From UBA1146 sp050256555 (GTDB lineage Bacteria > Planctomycetota > UBA8108 > UBA1146): a DNA stretch of 8,874 nt. The translations under genes were made by a program, and so were the position numbers. The stretch lies in contig JBBWWC010000014.1 in the NCBI GenBank assembly GCA_050256555.1, positions 1-8,874 of the forward strand, read 5' to 3'. The notes beneath the pieces were generated by a model. It was not told the origin of the DNA. It saw only the letters and a program-made list of their open reading frames with translations, and ran no database searches. Position 1 is the stretch's first letter; the number at the start of each line of letters is the position of its first letter. Shown in pieces: positions 1-6,804 of this stretch.

Positions 1-1210
1 TCACGTCTTCCTCGATCTCTTCGAGTCGCTGAAGGCTCGCCAGCAACTGCGCACGCGCTGCGGCAATCTCATCTTCAACGGCTCTTCTGGCTAACACCTG
101 AAGAGCCGTTGCAGAACCAAAACGACTCCGAGCTTCTCGACGTCGTAAATCTGCTCTCTGCTGACCGAGCGGAAACTCGACTCCCACTGTAAATGTCCAG
201 GAATCTTCCAGGCCGGATGAACCCGTCACTGGCGCATCGATATCCGTATTGGATTGTGCTCCGACAACGATATCTGGCCAACCACTACCCTCGATGTCTT
301 CGAGATGAGCCGAAGCTAAAGCCAGCTCCTCTACTGCCATGATCTCTCGTGGATGCAGACGACGATCCGTCAACTGATCAATATGTTGGAATCGATCATC
401 GCCAGGTCCCGCAGCATGCGGCAACACTGATCTGGCGCTTCGTCCCAGCAAGTCGTTGATACGAGAATGCGTTTTTCGAGCTTCGCGCTTGATACCATCA
501 ACACGATCATTCCAACGAGACTTGAGTGTCTCGAGCAAGATGGGTTCGACAGGAGAGGATGAATCAAAATCGCTCTCCTGCTGGGCCAACTCCAGCTCTC
601 CAAGAGCATCCTGTGTCATCGAAAGGACCTGTTGCTGAAACCAGATCTCTGACCATTCTTCTCTGAGCAGGCGCAGTAACTTGCTCTCCACTTCCCGGAG
701 ACTGGCCGACAATAGCGCTGACCGTGATTGGCGAGCTCGCTGACGTCGCTCACCTTCCAGCAATGCAGAAGGGCGTAGATTAATAGCGAGTCTCCTGCCA
801 TCACCCTGATCGGCAAGCTCTCGCTGGTCTATATTTGCACTATCACTAACGATAGATCCGGGGATGAGAGCATCACCACCTTCTTGCTCACGCGTCGTAC
901 CAATCTCAGAACGAAGATGTTCCAGAGCCGGAGCCCGGTCGATTAAAAAACGCTCCAGATGCAGAAGGGTCGATTCAGAATCGATCGCATCTCCATGCTT
1001 CGCTGGGCTCTTGGAAACGTTTTGCTTCGTCGGGGTCTTGGCGGGATCAACCTCGTCACCAGTGAAGTAATCCATCACTCCACAGCCCGGTAACAGCAAA
1101 ACAACCACCAGAAAGAGCGAGAATTTTCGTCCAGCGGATACCGACGCAAGGGACCGTCCGACCAGCAGGTCGACACGTAAGACTGTTCTGGATTTCAATT
1201 CTACGACCAT
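1..1210 (-). CDS. TolC-family outer-membrane efflux lipoprotein (3' end beyond window)
   Basis: Translating the minus strand from the ATG at 1208-1210 gives 403 codons without a stop, running off the left edge. A GGGGAG Shine-Dalgarno (plus-strand 1217-1222) sits 6 nt before the ATG. The N-terminus has a basic stretch, a hydrophobic run (residues 30-40) and L-P-G-C at 40-43, which reads as a lipoprotein signal with C43 as the lipidated residue; proline at -2 is not the canonical lipobox residue. The rest is long, charged and helical, with heptad-like Leu/Glu/Arg stretches around residues 150-260. It contains features typical of outer-membrane efflux proteins: a helix ending in N-D-L-L-G near residue 260, and a beta-strand-like segment W-T-F-T-V-G-V-E-F-P-L-G followed by a long Arg/Ala-rich helix. 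Known TolC/CusC-like proteins form the outer-membrane channel of tripartite pumps or type I secretion. Substrate and partner genes, probably to the left, cannot be judged. The family call is fairly secure, the lipidation less so. Confidence 0.8.
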   Translation of the reverse strand, partial: MVVELKSRTVLRVDLLVGRSLASVSAGRKFSLFLVVVLLLPGCGVMDYFTGDEVDPAKTPTKQNVSKSPAKHGDAIDSESTLLHLERFLIDRAPALEHLRSEIGTTREQEGGDALIPGSIVSDSANIDQRELADQGDGRRLAINLRPSALLEGERRQRARQSRSALLSASLREVESKLLRLLREEWSEIWFQQQVLSMTQDALGELELAQQESDFDSSSPVEPILLETLKSRWNDRVDGIKREARKTHSRINDLLGRSARSVLPHAAGPGDDRFQHIDQLTDRRLHPREIMAVEELALASAHLEDIEGSGWPDIVVGAQSNTDIDAPVTGSSGLEDSWTFTVGVEFPLGQQRADLRRREARSRFGSATALQVLARRAVEDEIAAARAQLLASLQRLEEIEEDV

Positions 1211-1406
1211 GACCAGCTCCCCTCTCCCCCGAATATCGAGGATCCCTGCCCTGATCCTACATCCGGATGGATGCAATGTCCCCTGCGTCCTCCCTTCAAA
1301 TTCCACTTCCCTGGTGGATCCGGAGGAAGAAGTGTTTCTCGACCACAACTGGTAAAGTTGCGCCATAACGCTACTCTTCAGGGGAAGAAAACCAGCGGAG
1401 GCTCTC
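1211..1406. other. Divergent intergenic region between the TolC-like gene and trmB
   Basis: This 196-bp stretch separates two genes transcribed away from each other, so it should hold both promoters. Only weak candidates are visible. For the minus-strand gene, GGGACA and TAGGAT (4/6 matches each to sigma-70 boxes) are spaced by 17 nt and flank a perfect 10-bp palindrome, CATCCGGATG, at 1260-1269. For trmB, TCGACC and CATAAC near 1340-1370 are spaced by 19 nt. None is strong enough to call. I see no RNA gene or longer open frame here. Confidence 0.5.
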
Positions 1407-2075
1407 GTGACACGTATACGCCGTCACCGACGACTTTCGGAATCTGAAAGTGCACGTGAAATGCGTGTCCAGGATCTAGCCGAAGCCCAGGATCTCAGCC
1501 ACTGCTTTGGCCAAAGTGGCGACATCTGGCTCGAAATCGGTACCGGCAAGGACCCACATATCCTGGAACGCTCGCTACGGCATCCACGAGATCTACACCT
1601 TGGTATCGAGCACACCCGGAAAAAAGTCGAGTCGATGTTGCGCAAAGCTGAGGCGCTCGGCTGCAAGGGGAATCTGAAGCTGCTCCATGCCGATGCATTT
1701 GTTGTCATCCAGGAATGCTTTCCAGCAAACTCCATCTCCGGTGTCTTTCTGCTATTTCCCGATCCATGGCCCAAAGTACGCCATGCTCAAAGACGCCTGT
1801 TGCAAACCTCTTTTCTCTCTCTGGTCGTCGAGAAGTTACGATTCGGAGCCAGCCTCGAGATCAGAACCGACGAATCTGAATATGCAGAGCAAGCTCATCA
1901 GGCACTACAAGAAATAGGATCGCTGGAAAATCTCATGGACGGGAAACCATGGCTCAATACACCCATCGATCAGGAACTACATGTCCAGACCCTCTTCGAA
2001 CACCGCTTTCGTAAAGAGAAGAAACCCATCCACTACTTCTACCTGAGGAAAAAAGAAGATGACCGCCTCTCCTGA
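1407..2075 (+). CDS. trmB: tRNA (guanine-N7-)-methyltransferase TrmB
   Basis: This 222-residue protein matches the TrmB family, which uses S-adenosylmethionine to methylate N7 of G46 in the variable loop of tRNAs. Visible motifs are L-E-I-G-T-G (residues 42-47, SAM motif I), the acidic residue E68 in G-I-E, H-A-D at 94-96, the family signature F-P-D-P-W-P-K at 117-123 followed by R-H-x-x-R-R, R-T-D at 153-155, and T-L-F-E at 195-198, which fits the tRNA-contacting T-x-x-E motif. Length is slightly below the E. coli enzyme (about 239). The start is GTG at 1407, supported by GGAG at 1397-1400, 6 nt upstream. Oddities: motif I reads G-T-G-K-D where a third glycine is usual, T-D-W-x-x-Y-A reads T-D-E-S-E-Y-A, and the usual T-K-F-E-R-R-G is altered after T-L-F-E. 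The core acidic and P-D-P-W residues remain, so activity is likely. Its 3' end overlaps uvrC by 17 bp, implying co-transcription. Confidence 0.93.
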   Translation: MTRIRRHRRLSESESAREMRVQDLAEAQDLSHCFGQSGDIWLEIGTGKDPHILERSLRHPRDLHLGIEHTRKKVESMLRKAEALGCKGNLKLLHADAFVVIQECFPANSISGVFLLFPDPWPKVRHAQRRLLQTSFLSLVVEKLRFGASLEIRTDESEYAEQAHQALQEIGSLENLMDGKPWLNTPIDQELHVQTLFEHRFRKEKKPIHYFYLRKKEDDRLS

Positions 2076-3981
2076 TCTCTCTCAAGAACTTCAGAGGCAA
2101 CTTGCGGATCTACCCAAAGAACCAGGGGTCTACATCTTCACAGATGATCGATCGCGAACCATCTACGTCGGGAAGGCGGTGAATCTGCGCTCGCGGGTAA
2201 GATCGTACTTTCAAGAAGGAGCCACAGATGGGCGTTTTCTTTTCTCACGAATCGTTAAAAACACTCGAAGCATAGACTTCATCGTCTGCGCAAATGAACT
2301 GGAAGCACTTCTCCTTGAGAACAACCTGATCAAGAAGAACAGACCCCTGTACAATCTTCGCTTGCGAGATGACAAGACCTACCTTTCTCTACGGGTCACC
2401 ACCGGAGAAAAATGGCCGAGAGTCCACCCCATCCGACGCTGGAAAGATGATGGCCACAAATACTTCGGCCCTTATTCATCATCTCGATCAGTTTACGAAT
2501 TGCTGCGATTGATCAAGAAACACATCCCACTGAGAACCTGCACGAATGCTTTCTTCGATAGCCGTCAGCGACCCTGTATCGAACATGAAATCGGTCGCTG
2601 CACAGCACCCTGTGTCGGACTCGATGATGAAACGTCATACAATGAGATGGTCAAAGAAGTACTTCTTCTTTTGCGCGGGCGTGATCGATCTCTTCTCGAA
2701 CTCCTGAACAACAAGATGGAAGAAGCCAGCCAGAAGCGTGATTACGAAAAGGCAGCCCAGTTACGGGACCAGATTTCGGCCGTCAAAAAGATCATGGAGC
2801 AACAAAATGTTCAGGAACATTCGCAAGGAGACTGCGATGTAATCGGCATCGAGAGAACCGAAGAAACCGCATCCATCCACCTCCTGCTGGTAAGAGAAGG
2901 AAGAGTGATTTCTTCTGCCACGCATACCTGCCGACCTGAACAACAAGAGGATCCCGAGCTCCTCTCTGCCTTTCTCGGACAGTACTACCATGGTGACAAA
3001 TTCGTGCCGAGAGAAATCCTCGTTCCAGTCGAGCCCACCGATCGCGAGGTCATCGAGAAATGGCTCGGCTCGAAAGCCAATGGCAGAGTGCAATTCAAAG
3101 TACCTCAGCGAGGTTCGAAGGTACGTCTTCTTGAAATGGCTCATCGCAATGCCAAGGTCCGCTCCGAGTCTGATGGGCTCCAGCTCAAGGCTCATGAAGA
3201 AGTGGCCAGCAAACTCGGATCGCTGCTTGGAAATGGTGACCCGATCCGCACCATTGAGTGCTACGACATCTCCAACACGCAGGGAACTCTATCGGTGGCG
3301 AGCCGGGTCTTCTTCGATTCAGGTGAGCCAGATACCGACCTTTACCGCAGATATCGAATTCGCACCGTCCACGGAAGTGACGATTTCGCCAGCATGGAAG
3401 AAGTGCTGCAGCGACGTTTCCGACCGACCGAAAATCGTGACCCACTGCCAGATCTGGTGGTCGTCGATGGAGGCAAGGGACAACTTTCACGTGCAGTCGC
3501 CGTCATCAAGAAATATCAACTGGATGTAATAGTTTGCGGACTGGCCAAAGACCGAAAACGTAATGACCAGCGAACCACCGAGCGGGTCTATCTTCCTGGC
3601 TCCTCGGAACCATTGGACCTGGCAGAGGAAGATCCAGCCTCGCGCCTTCTACAAAAAATCCGTGATGAAGCACACCGATTCGCCAACTCGTATCACAGAG
3701 AACTGCGCAAGCGTAGCCAGCTAGTCACCGGCCTGGAAGAGATCCCGGGAATAGGTGTGCGTCGTCGAAGATCCCTGATGAAACATTTCGGATCCCTTTC
3801 CGCCATCCAGGACGCATCCATCGAGGATCTGGCCGCCGTCGACGGCTTGAACCCGACCATTGCCACTTCGCTGCATGCATTTCTCAATGCTCCCGATGAA
3901 ACCGACGTCGAGGAAGAAATCCTCGACGGATCTCTCGATGAGCAAGAAATCGACCCGGAACAGGGGCCAGATCCGGCCTGA
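2059..3981 (+). CDS. uvrC: UvrABC system protein C, excinuclease subunit
   Basis: This 640-residue protein (E. coli UvrC is 610) is the dual-incision nuclease of nucleotide excision repair, acting with UvrB on damaged DNA in the cytoplasm. Domain order is complete. A GIY-YIG nuclease covers about 22-100 (G-V-Y at 23-25, I-Y-V-G at 35-38, probable catalytic glutamate E87). Four cysteines at 161, 173, 181 and 185 have the same spacing as the iron-sulfur ligands reported for E. coli UvrC. A UVR motif that contacts UvrB lies at about 215-246. The RNase H-like nuclease has D403 in Y-D-I-S, D441/D442 in S-D-D-F-A-S-M, D470 in V-V-D-G-G-K-G and H539 in D-E-A-H-R-F, matching the known catalytic set. 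A helix-hairpin-helix pair spans about 555-609. An extra 31-residue tail has 13 Asp/Glu and no Lys/Arg. The ATG at 2059 lies inside trmB, preceded by an A/G-rich GAGGAAAAAAGAAG stretch, so translational coupling to trmB is plausible. The operon order is inferred from overlap only. Confidence 0.97.
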   Translation: MTASPDLSQELQRQLADLPKEPGVYIFTDDRSRTIYVGKAVNLRSRVRSYFQEGATDGRFLFSRIVKNTRSIDFIVCANELEALLLENNLIKKNRPLYNLRLRDDKTYLSLRVTTGEKWPRVHPIRRWKDDGHKYFGPYSSSRSVYELLRLIKKHIPLRTCTNAFFDSRQRPCIEHEIGRCTAPCVGLDDETSYNEMVKEVLLLLRGRDRSLLELLNNKMEEASQKRDYEKAAQLRDQISAVKKIMEQQNVQEHSQGDCDVIGIERTEETASIHLLLVREGRVISSATHTCRPEQQEDPELLSAFLGQYYHGDKFVPREILVPVEPTDREVIEKWLGSKANGRVQFKVPQRGSKVRLLEMAHRNAKVRSESDGLQLKAHEEVASKLGSLLGNGDPIRTIECYDISNTQGTLSVASRVFFDSGEPDTDLYRRYRIRTVHGSDDFASMEEVLQRRFRPTENRDPLPDLVVVDGGKGQLSRAVAVIKKYQLDVIVCGLAKDRKRNDQRTTERVYLPGSSEPLDLAEEDPASRLLQKIRDEAHRFANSYHRELRKRSQLVTGLEEIPGIGVRRRRSLMKHFGSLSAIQDASIEDLAAVDGLNPTIATSLHAFLNAPDETDVEEEILDGSLDEQEIDPEQGPDPA

Positions 3982-4108
3982 AACTACCTTCAAACGGTTA
4001 GATTTCTCCTCTGATACCATTTTCAGCGCCAGCACCCTCCCAGGCCACCGCTCGCCTCTCCTGCCTTCTCAGCAGCGATTCTCGACCCAGCACTCGCCAA
4101 GGAGGCCC

Positions 4109-4141
4109 TCAAATCGGCGGATCGGCGCTCCCCCGATTTGA
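4109..4141. repeat. Inverted repeat, 9-bp perfect arms
   Basis: TCAAATCGG at 4109-4117 is the exact reverse complement of CCGATTTGA at 4133-4141, with a 15-nt loop. It lies in the 209-bp spacer after uvrC and just upstream of the next gene. No T-tract follows on either strand, so it is not a standard intrinsic terminator. It could be an operator, an mRNA hairpin in the leader of the downstream gene, or a Rho-independent remnant. I see no other strong structure between 3982 and 4108. Confidence 0.5.
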
Positions 4142-4159
4142 CGGGATGCAGCAGAACGT

Positions 4160-4180
4160 CTTACTCTTATCAGTAAGGAG
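4160..4180 (+). promoter_or_regulatory. Ribosome binding site partly inside a small hairpin
   Basis: AAGGAG at 4175-4180 is the only good Shine-Dalgarno for the downstream gene. It is 10 nt before the ATG at 4191 and 4 nt before an in-frame GTG at 4185, so it supports a start in this region rather than the upstream ATG at 4146, which lacks a clear site. A hairpin with arms CTTACT (4160-4165) and AGTAAG (4172-4177) around a 6-nt loop pairs the first three bases of AAGGAG. With 6 bp and mostly A-T pairs it is weak, so a regulatory role is speculative. Confidence 0.45.
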
Positions 4181-4190
4181 AGCGGTGAAA

Positions 4191-4811
4191 ATGCGCACCC
4201 TCCGGTACAGGAAAACCAGTGAGATTCTTGCCGCAGAAGGCCTATTGGCCCCTGCAGACATAGAATCGGCCCGGGCTCAATCCGAGGAGACCGGAGAAGG
4301 GATCATCGAGACCCTTCTTCGCGAAACTCCCCTGACCGAGGCCGATCTAGCCCGCTGCCTGTGCACACAACATCAATTGCCGATGATTCCGATTTCTCGT
4401 TACAACATCGATGCGAATTTACTTCTCTCGCTCGAACCTTCTTTTGCCTGGGAACACGGAACTCTTCCTCTCTCGAGGATTGGCTCCACTGTCATCGTTG
4501 CCGTACCCGATATCCCATCCGCCAATGCCATCACCACTTTGAGAGAAAAGCTCAAAGCAGAGCCTTTCCTCACCATCTCAACCTTCGATGAGCTACAGCT
4601 GGAAATCGCACGGCGCTTTGAACTCACGGAAGAGCGCAAGATCGAAATTGATCGCGAAGTGAGAACTCGCCGCCGCGGTGGAAGACCACCAGAAAGAACC
4701 GCAACCCCAACAGGCTTATCGAGCACTTCTTCTCTATTGGAGACTCTCGACGATTCCTGGGAAAACATCTTCGAAGAAGCCGAGAAAAACGTCCGCGACG
4801 GAAGTTCTTGA
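4191..4811 (+). CDS. Stand-alone GspE/MshE N-terminal (T2SSE_N/MshEN-like) domain protein
   Basis: The 206-residue product resembles the N-terminal domain of type II secretion and type IV pilus ATPases (GspE, PilB, MshE), but there is no ATPase domain: no Walker A or B motif is present and the gene ends soon after the domain. The first half (about 8-68) shows two tandem copies of the helical motif, I-L-A-A-E-G-L-L then D-I-E-S-A-R-A-Q, and T-L-L-R-E-T-P-L then D-L-A-R-C-L-C-T-Q followed by L-P-M-I-P-I. The second half (about 72-143) shows the usual L-P-L-S-R-x-G-x-x-V-I-V-A-V-P-D strand pair and ends in I-A-R-R-F. A charged linker and acidic C-terminus follow. In MshE, the R-L-G positions of each motif help bind c-di-GMP; here they read K-T-S and G-I-I, so binding looks lost (my alignment by eye). 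The start is ATG 4191, chosen from the RBS at 4175-4180; GTG 4185 or ATG 4146 (221 residues) are alternatives. It may act in secretion, pili or signalling; the function is unknown. Confidence 0.72.
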   Translation: MRTLRYRKTSEILAAEGLLAPADIESARAQSEETGEGIIETLLRETPLTEADLARCLCTQHQLPMIPISRYNIDANLLLSLEPSFAWEHGTLPLSRIGSTVIVAVPDIPSANAITTLREKLKAEPFLTISTFDELQLEIARRFELTEERKIEIDREVRTRRRGGRPPERTATPTGLSSTSSLLETLDDSWENIFEEAEKNVRDGSS

Positions 4812-4828
4812 AACTCGTCTAGAGCTTC
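4801..4828 (+). terminator. Possible terminator at the convergent gene ends
   Basis: GAAGTTCT (4801-4808) can pair with AGAGCTTC (4821-4828) through 8 bp including one G-U wobble, with a 12-nt loop. On the plus strand it is followed by a pyrimidine-rich run (TTCTCCCCTTCTT), not a pure T-tract. It straddles the stop codons of the MshEN-like gene (ends 4811) and the opposing cytochrome gene (ends 4819), where only 7 bp lie between stops. It is a weak candidate. Confidence 0.3.
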
Positions 4829-6732
4829 TTCTCCCCTTCTTGGGCTCCTGACTCCTCCACCGAATCTTTGGTTTCTACATCTTCATCAGCTTCTACGTCA
4901 GAAGGCGGTAGAGGCTGGCCGATATCAACCAGCAGATCAGGTCGAGCATCCGCCAGCTGACGGGCGGCAGCGGGAGTTACTGCAGTACGCCATAAATAAA
5001 CCCGCTTCAGGGACGGAATCTGCTGCAGTATCGGCAGACAATCATCGGTAACTTCAGTGCCAAATAAATTCAAAACCGTCAATTCGGATAAGCTTGCCAG
5101 GGTCGCCACATCATCATCAACGACGACCGTCTCCGACAGATTCAATACCCGCAACTTGCGAAATCGCCACAGCCCAGACACAGAGGACGAGGTCACGGCA
5201 GTCCCGGCAAGATCCAGTCGAGAGAGAACCGGCTCCAGCCCCTTCAACATTGCTAGTTTTTCATCAGTGGCTTGCTGACGCAATAATCGAAAGACCGCCT
5301 CATGCGCATCATCGATACGTGACAGTGGTGCTACGCGAACTCCCACGCCATTGAGCAGCTCCACCGCAGCATCGATGGAGCTGCGATCCAAATCACTCGA
5401 GATGGATATCCTCGGCAAATCTGGAAGACGACCCGGCGACACCGTAACGGGTGCTGTTGTACCTTGCACTGGCGACACCAGATCCGGCTCCGGTTCAGAT
5501 GCAGACCAATGCGCCCCTGATTCGATCCAGTTCTTCAGAATCGTCACATCTTCTTCCGTAAGACGATCACCTTCAGGTGGCATCCGATCTTCGTCATCAT
5601 CGGGAAGAATGATCCGAACAATCAGCTCACTCTCTTCGACATTTCCTGGAACGATGGTCGGAAACTCACGGTCAGCCATGGCCGCCACAGCCAGGTCGAG
5701 ACGGAGTCCGCTTTTTTGTTTCTCCGGACCATGGCACTCATAACAGTACGACTTGAGAATCGGTTGGACACGATCATTGAAAGTGTCTGCCGAAGACTCC
5801 GGATCATCGTCCTCCTCTTCGTGCCCATCGGACAGGAGAGAAGGGCCTTTAATGCCCGACGGCCCCACCAAGCCCTTCGCTCCCTCTGCTGGCCAGGGAG
5901 CTCCAGCCCTGACCCACTCGACGATTCCACGTTGCTGCTTCTCGGAAAGGGCCGCCACATCCGAATCGGGAGGGGGCATCCGATCATCGTCATCTTGAGG
6001 AAGCAGAATCAGCTCCACCAGCAAACTTTGATCAGGATCACCGGGAATGATGACTGGAGTTTCTCTTTTCAGATCCTTGATGTCATCAGGCGTATCGAGG
6101 CGAAGCTCACCCTTGACCTTATCGGGACCATGACAGCTCACGCAATGCTGATCGAGTGTATCGCGAACCAGATCATGATAGAGACGTAAACCTTGCTGCT
6201 CCTGCGGAGCATCTACACTGGCCCGGACTGACTGAAAAGAACTGTCAGCAGCAGAAACTTCAGTCGTCGAAAAAAAGACTTTCTCGAAGCCCTTTTCGAC
6301 AAAACCATCGCCCCACTTCAGTTCTCCACCGATATGACCACCTCCGGCGAGAACCGGAACACAAACAAACAGAGCCACGCGGTAGGCATGACGTGGAATA
6401 GCGCGCCCTTTAACCATCGCACACCCCAGATACGTTGTGACCAGCGCAAGAACAGCGGTCGCAACTCCAAGCCAACGATGCCAGGCCAGAGCAGAATCTG
6501 GATCTTCGGGATTCGCCAGCAACCAACCAGTGATGCAAGCCAGCACGCTGAAACACGCACCCGGAATCACTACTGGAAGAGAAACTGGTCCAGCTGCCGG
6601 AATCGGTTGCCGCCGAAAGGCCTGAATCGATTCAACGATTCCCGCCCACAACAACAAACCGATGGGGAAGTGTAGAAAGAGCGGATGAAAGCGACCGATC
6701 AGATCCGGGATGGCAGTGGGATCAAAGCTCAC
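4819..6732 (-). CDS. DUF2231-like membrane protein with two planctomycete-type cytochrome c domains and leucine-rich repeats
   Basis: The 637-residue protein starts at GTG 6730-6732, supported by a perfect AGGAGG 8 nt upstream. The N-terminus has about four hydrophobic helices (roughly 15-36, 51-73, 86-106, 116-134) with histidines in F-H-P-L-F-L-H-F-P (15-23) and G-G-H-I-G-G (131-136), as in DUF2231 membrane proteins. Two PSCyt1-like domains follow, each with a heme c attachment site and the hallmark C-H-G-P-x-K-x-K: C197-V-S-C200-H201 with R-M-P-P at 251-254, and C330-Y-E-C333-H334 with R-M-P-P at 383-386; the methionines M252 and M384 may be axial heme ligands. Acidic linkers separate the domains. 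Residues about 498-605 hold leucine-rich repeats (L-R-V-L-N-L, L-T-V-L-N-L, L-K-R-V-Y-L), and the tail is Glu/Asp-rich. It is probably anchored in the cytoplasmic membrane with hemes and LRRs in the periplasm. An electron-transfer or protein-docking role is inferred; the partner is unknown. It lies 72 bp after maf on the same strand, so co-transcription is possible. Confidence 0.87.
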   Translation of the reverse strand: MSFDPTAIPDLIGRFHPLFLHFPIGLLLWAGIVESIQAFRRQPIPAAGPVSLPVVIPGACFSVLACITGWLLANPEDPDSALAWHRWLGVATAVLALVTTYLGCAMVKGRAIPRHAYRVALFVCVPVLAGGGHIGGELKWGDGFVEKGFEKVFFSTTEVSAADSSFQSVRASVDAPQEQQGLRLYHDLVRDTLDQHCVSCHGPDKVKGELRLDTPDDIKDLKRETPVIIPGDPDQSLLVELILLPQDDDDRMPPPDSDVAALSEKQQRGIVEWVRAGAPWPAEGAKGLVGPSGIKGPSLLSDGHEEEDDDPESSADTFNDRVQPILKSYCYECHGPEKQKSGLRLDLAVAAMADREFPTIVPGNVEESELIVRIILPDDDEDRMPPEGDRLTEEDVTILKNWIESGAHWSASEPEPDLVSPVQGTTAPVTVSPGRLPDLPRISISSDLDRSSIDAAVELLNGVGVRVAPLSRIDDAHEAVFRLLRQQATDEKLAMLKGLEPVLSRLDLAGTAVTSSSVSGLWRFRKLRVLNLSETVVVDDDVATLASLSELTVLNLFGTEVTDDCLPILQQIPSLKRVYLWRTAVTPAAARQLADARPDLLVDIGQPLPPSDVEADEDVETKDSVEESGAQEGEKKL

Positions 6733-6740
6733 GAAAGAGG

Positions 6741-6746
6741 CCTCCT
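6741..6746 (-). promoter_or_regulatory. Consensus Shine-Dalgarno fixing the GTG start of the cytochrome/LRR gene
   Basis: CCTCCT on the plus strand reads AGGAGG on the coding strand, 8 nt before the GTG at 6732. It is the best ribosome binding site in the window and decides this non-ATG start. The rest of the 72-bp spacer after maf shows no clear terminator or promoter. Confidence 0.75.
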
Positions 6747-6804
6747 GGGCAAGTTCTTTTGTATTGGAAACTCACCGAAAGTCTACTCACCCGGAGCCCA
6801 ACCC

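Noticed and set aside
1332..1355. Seven-codon leader ORF (GTG to TAA) preceded by GGAGGA, upstream of trmB
   Set aside because: It is short enough to arise by chance, has no regulatory residue run, and no attenuator hairpin with a T-tract follows it.
1335..1370. Sigma-70-like promoter for trmB (TCGACC, 19-nt spacer, CATAAC)
   Set aside because: Both boxes match only 4 of 6 consensus bases and the spacing is long; this is not distinguishable from background.
2761..3529. Long antisense and alternate-frame open frames inside uvrC (minus 2761-3195, plus 2990-3529, minus 3185-3490)
   Set aside because: They lie entirely within a uvrC frame that carries all family motifs, show no recognisable domains and lack ribosome binding sites.
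3860..4141. 93-codon plus-strand frame running from the end of uvrC into the spacer
   Set aside because: Over half of it overlaps uvrC in another frame, it has no ribosome binding site, and its composition looks like translated non-coding sequence.
5716..6189. 157-codon plus-strand open frame opposite the cytochrome domains
   Set aside because: It is antisense to conserved CxxCH and R-M-P-P coding sequence and has no recognisable domain.
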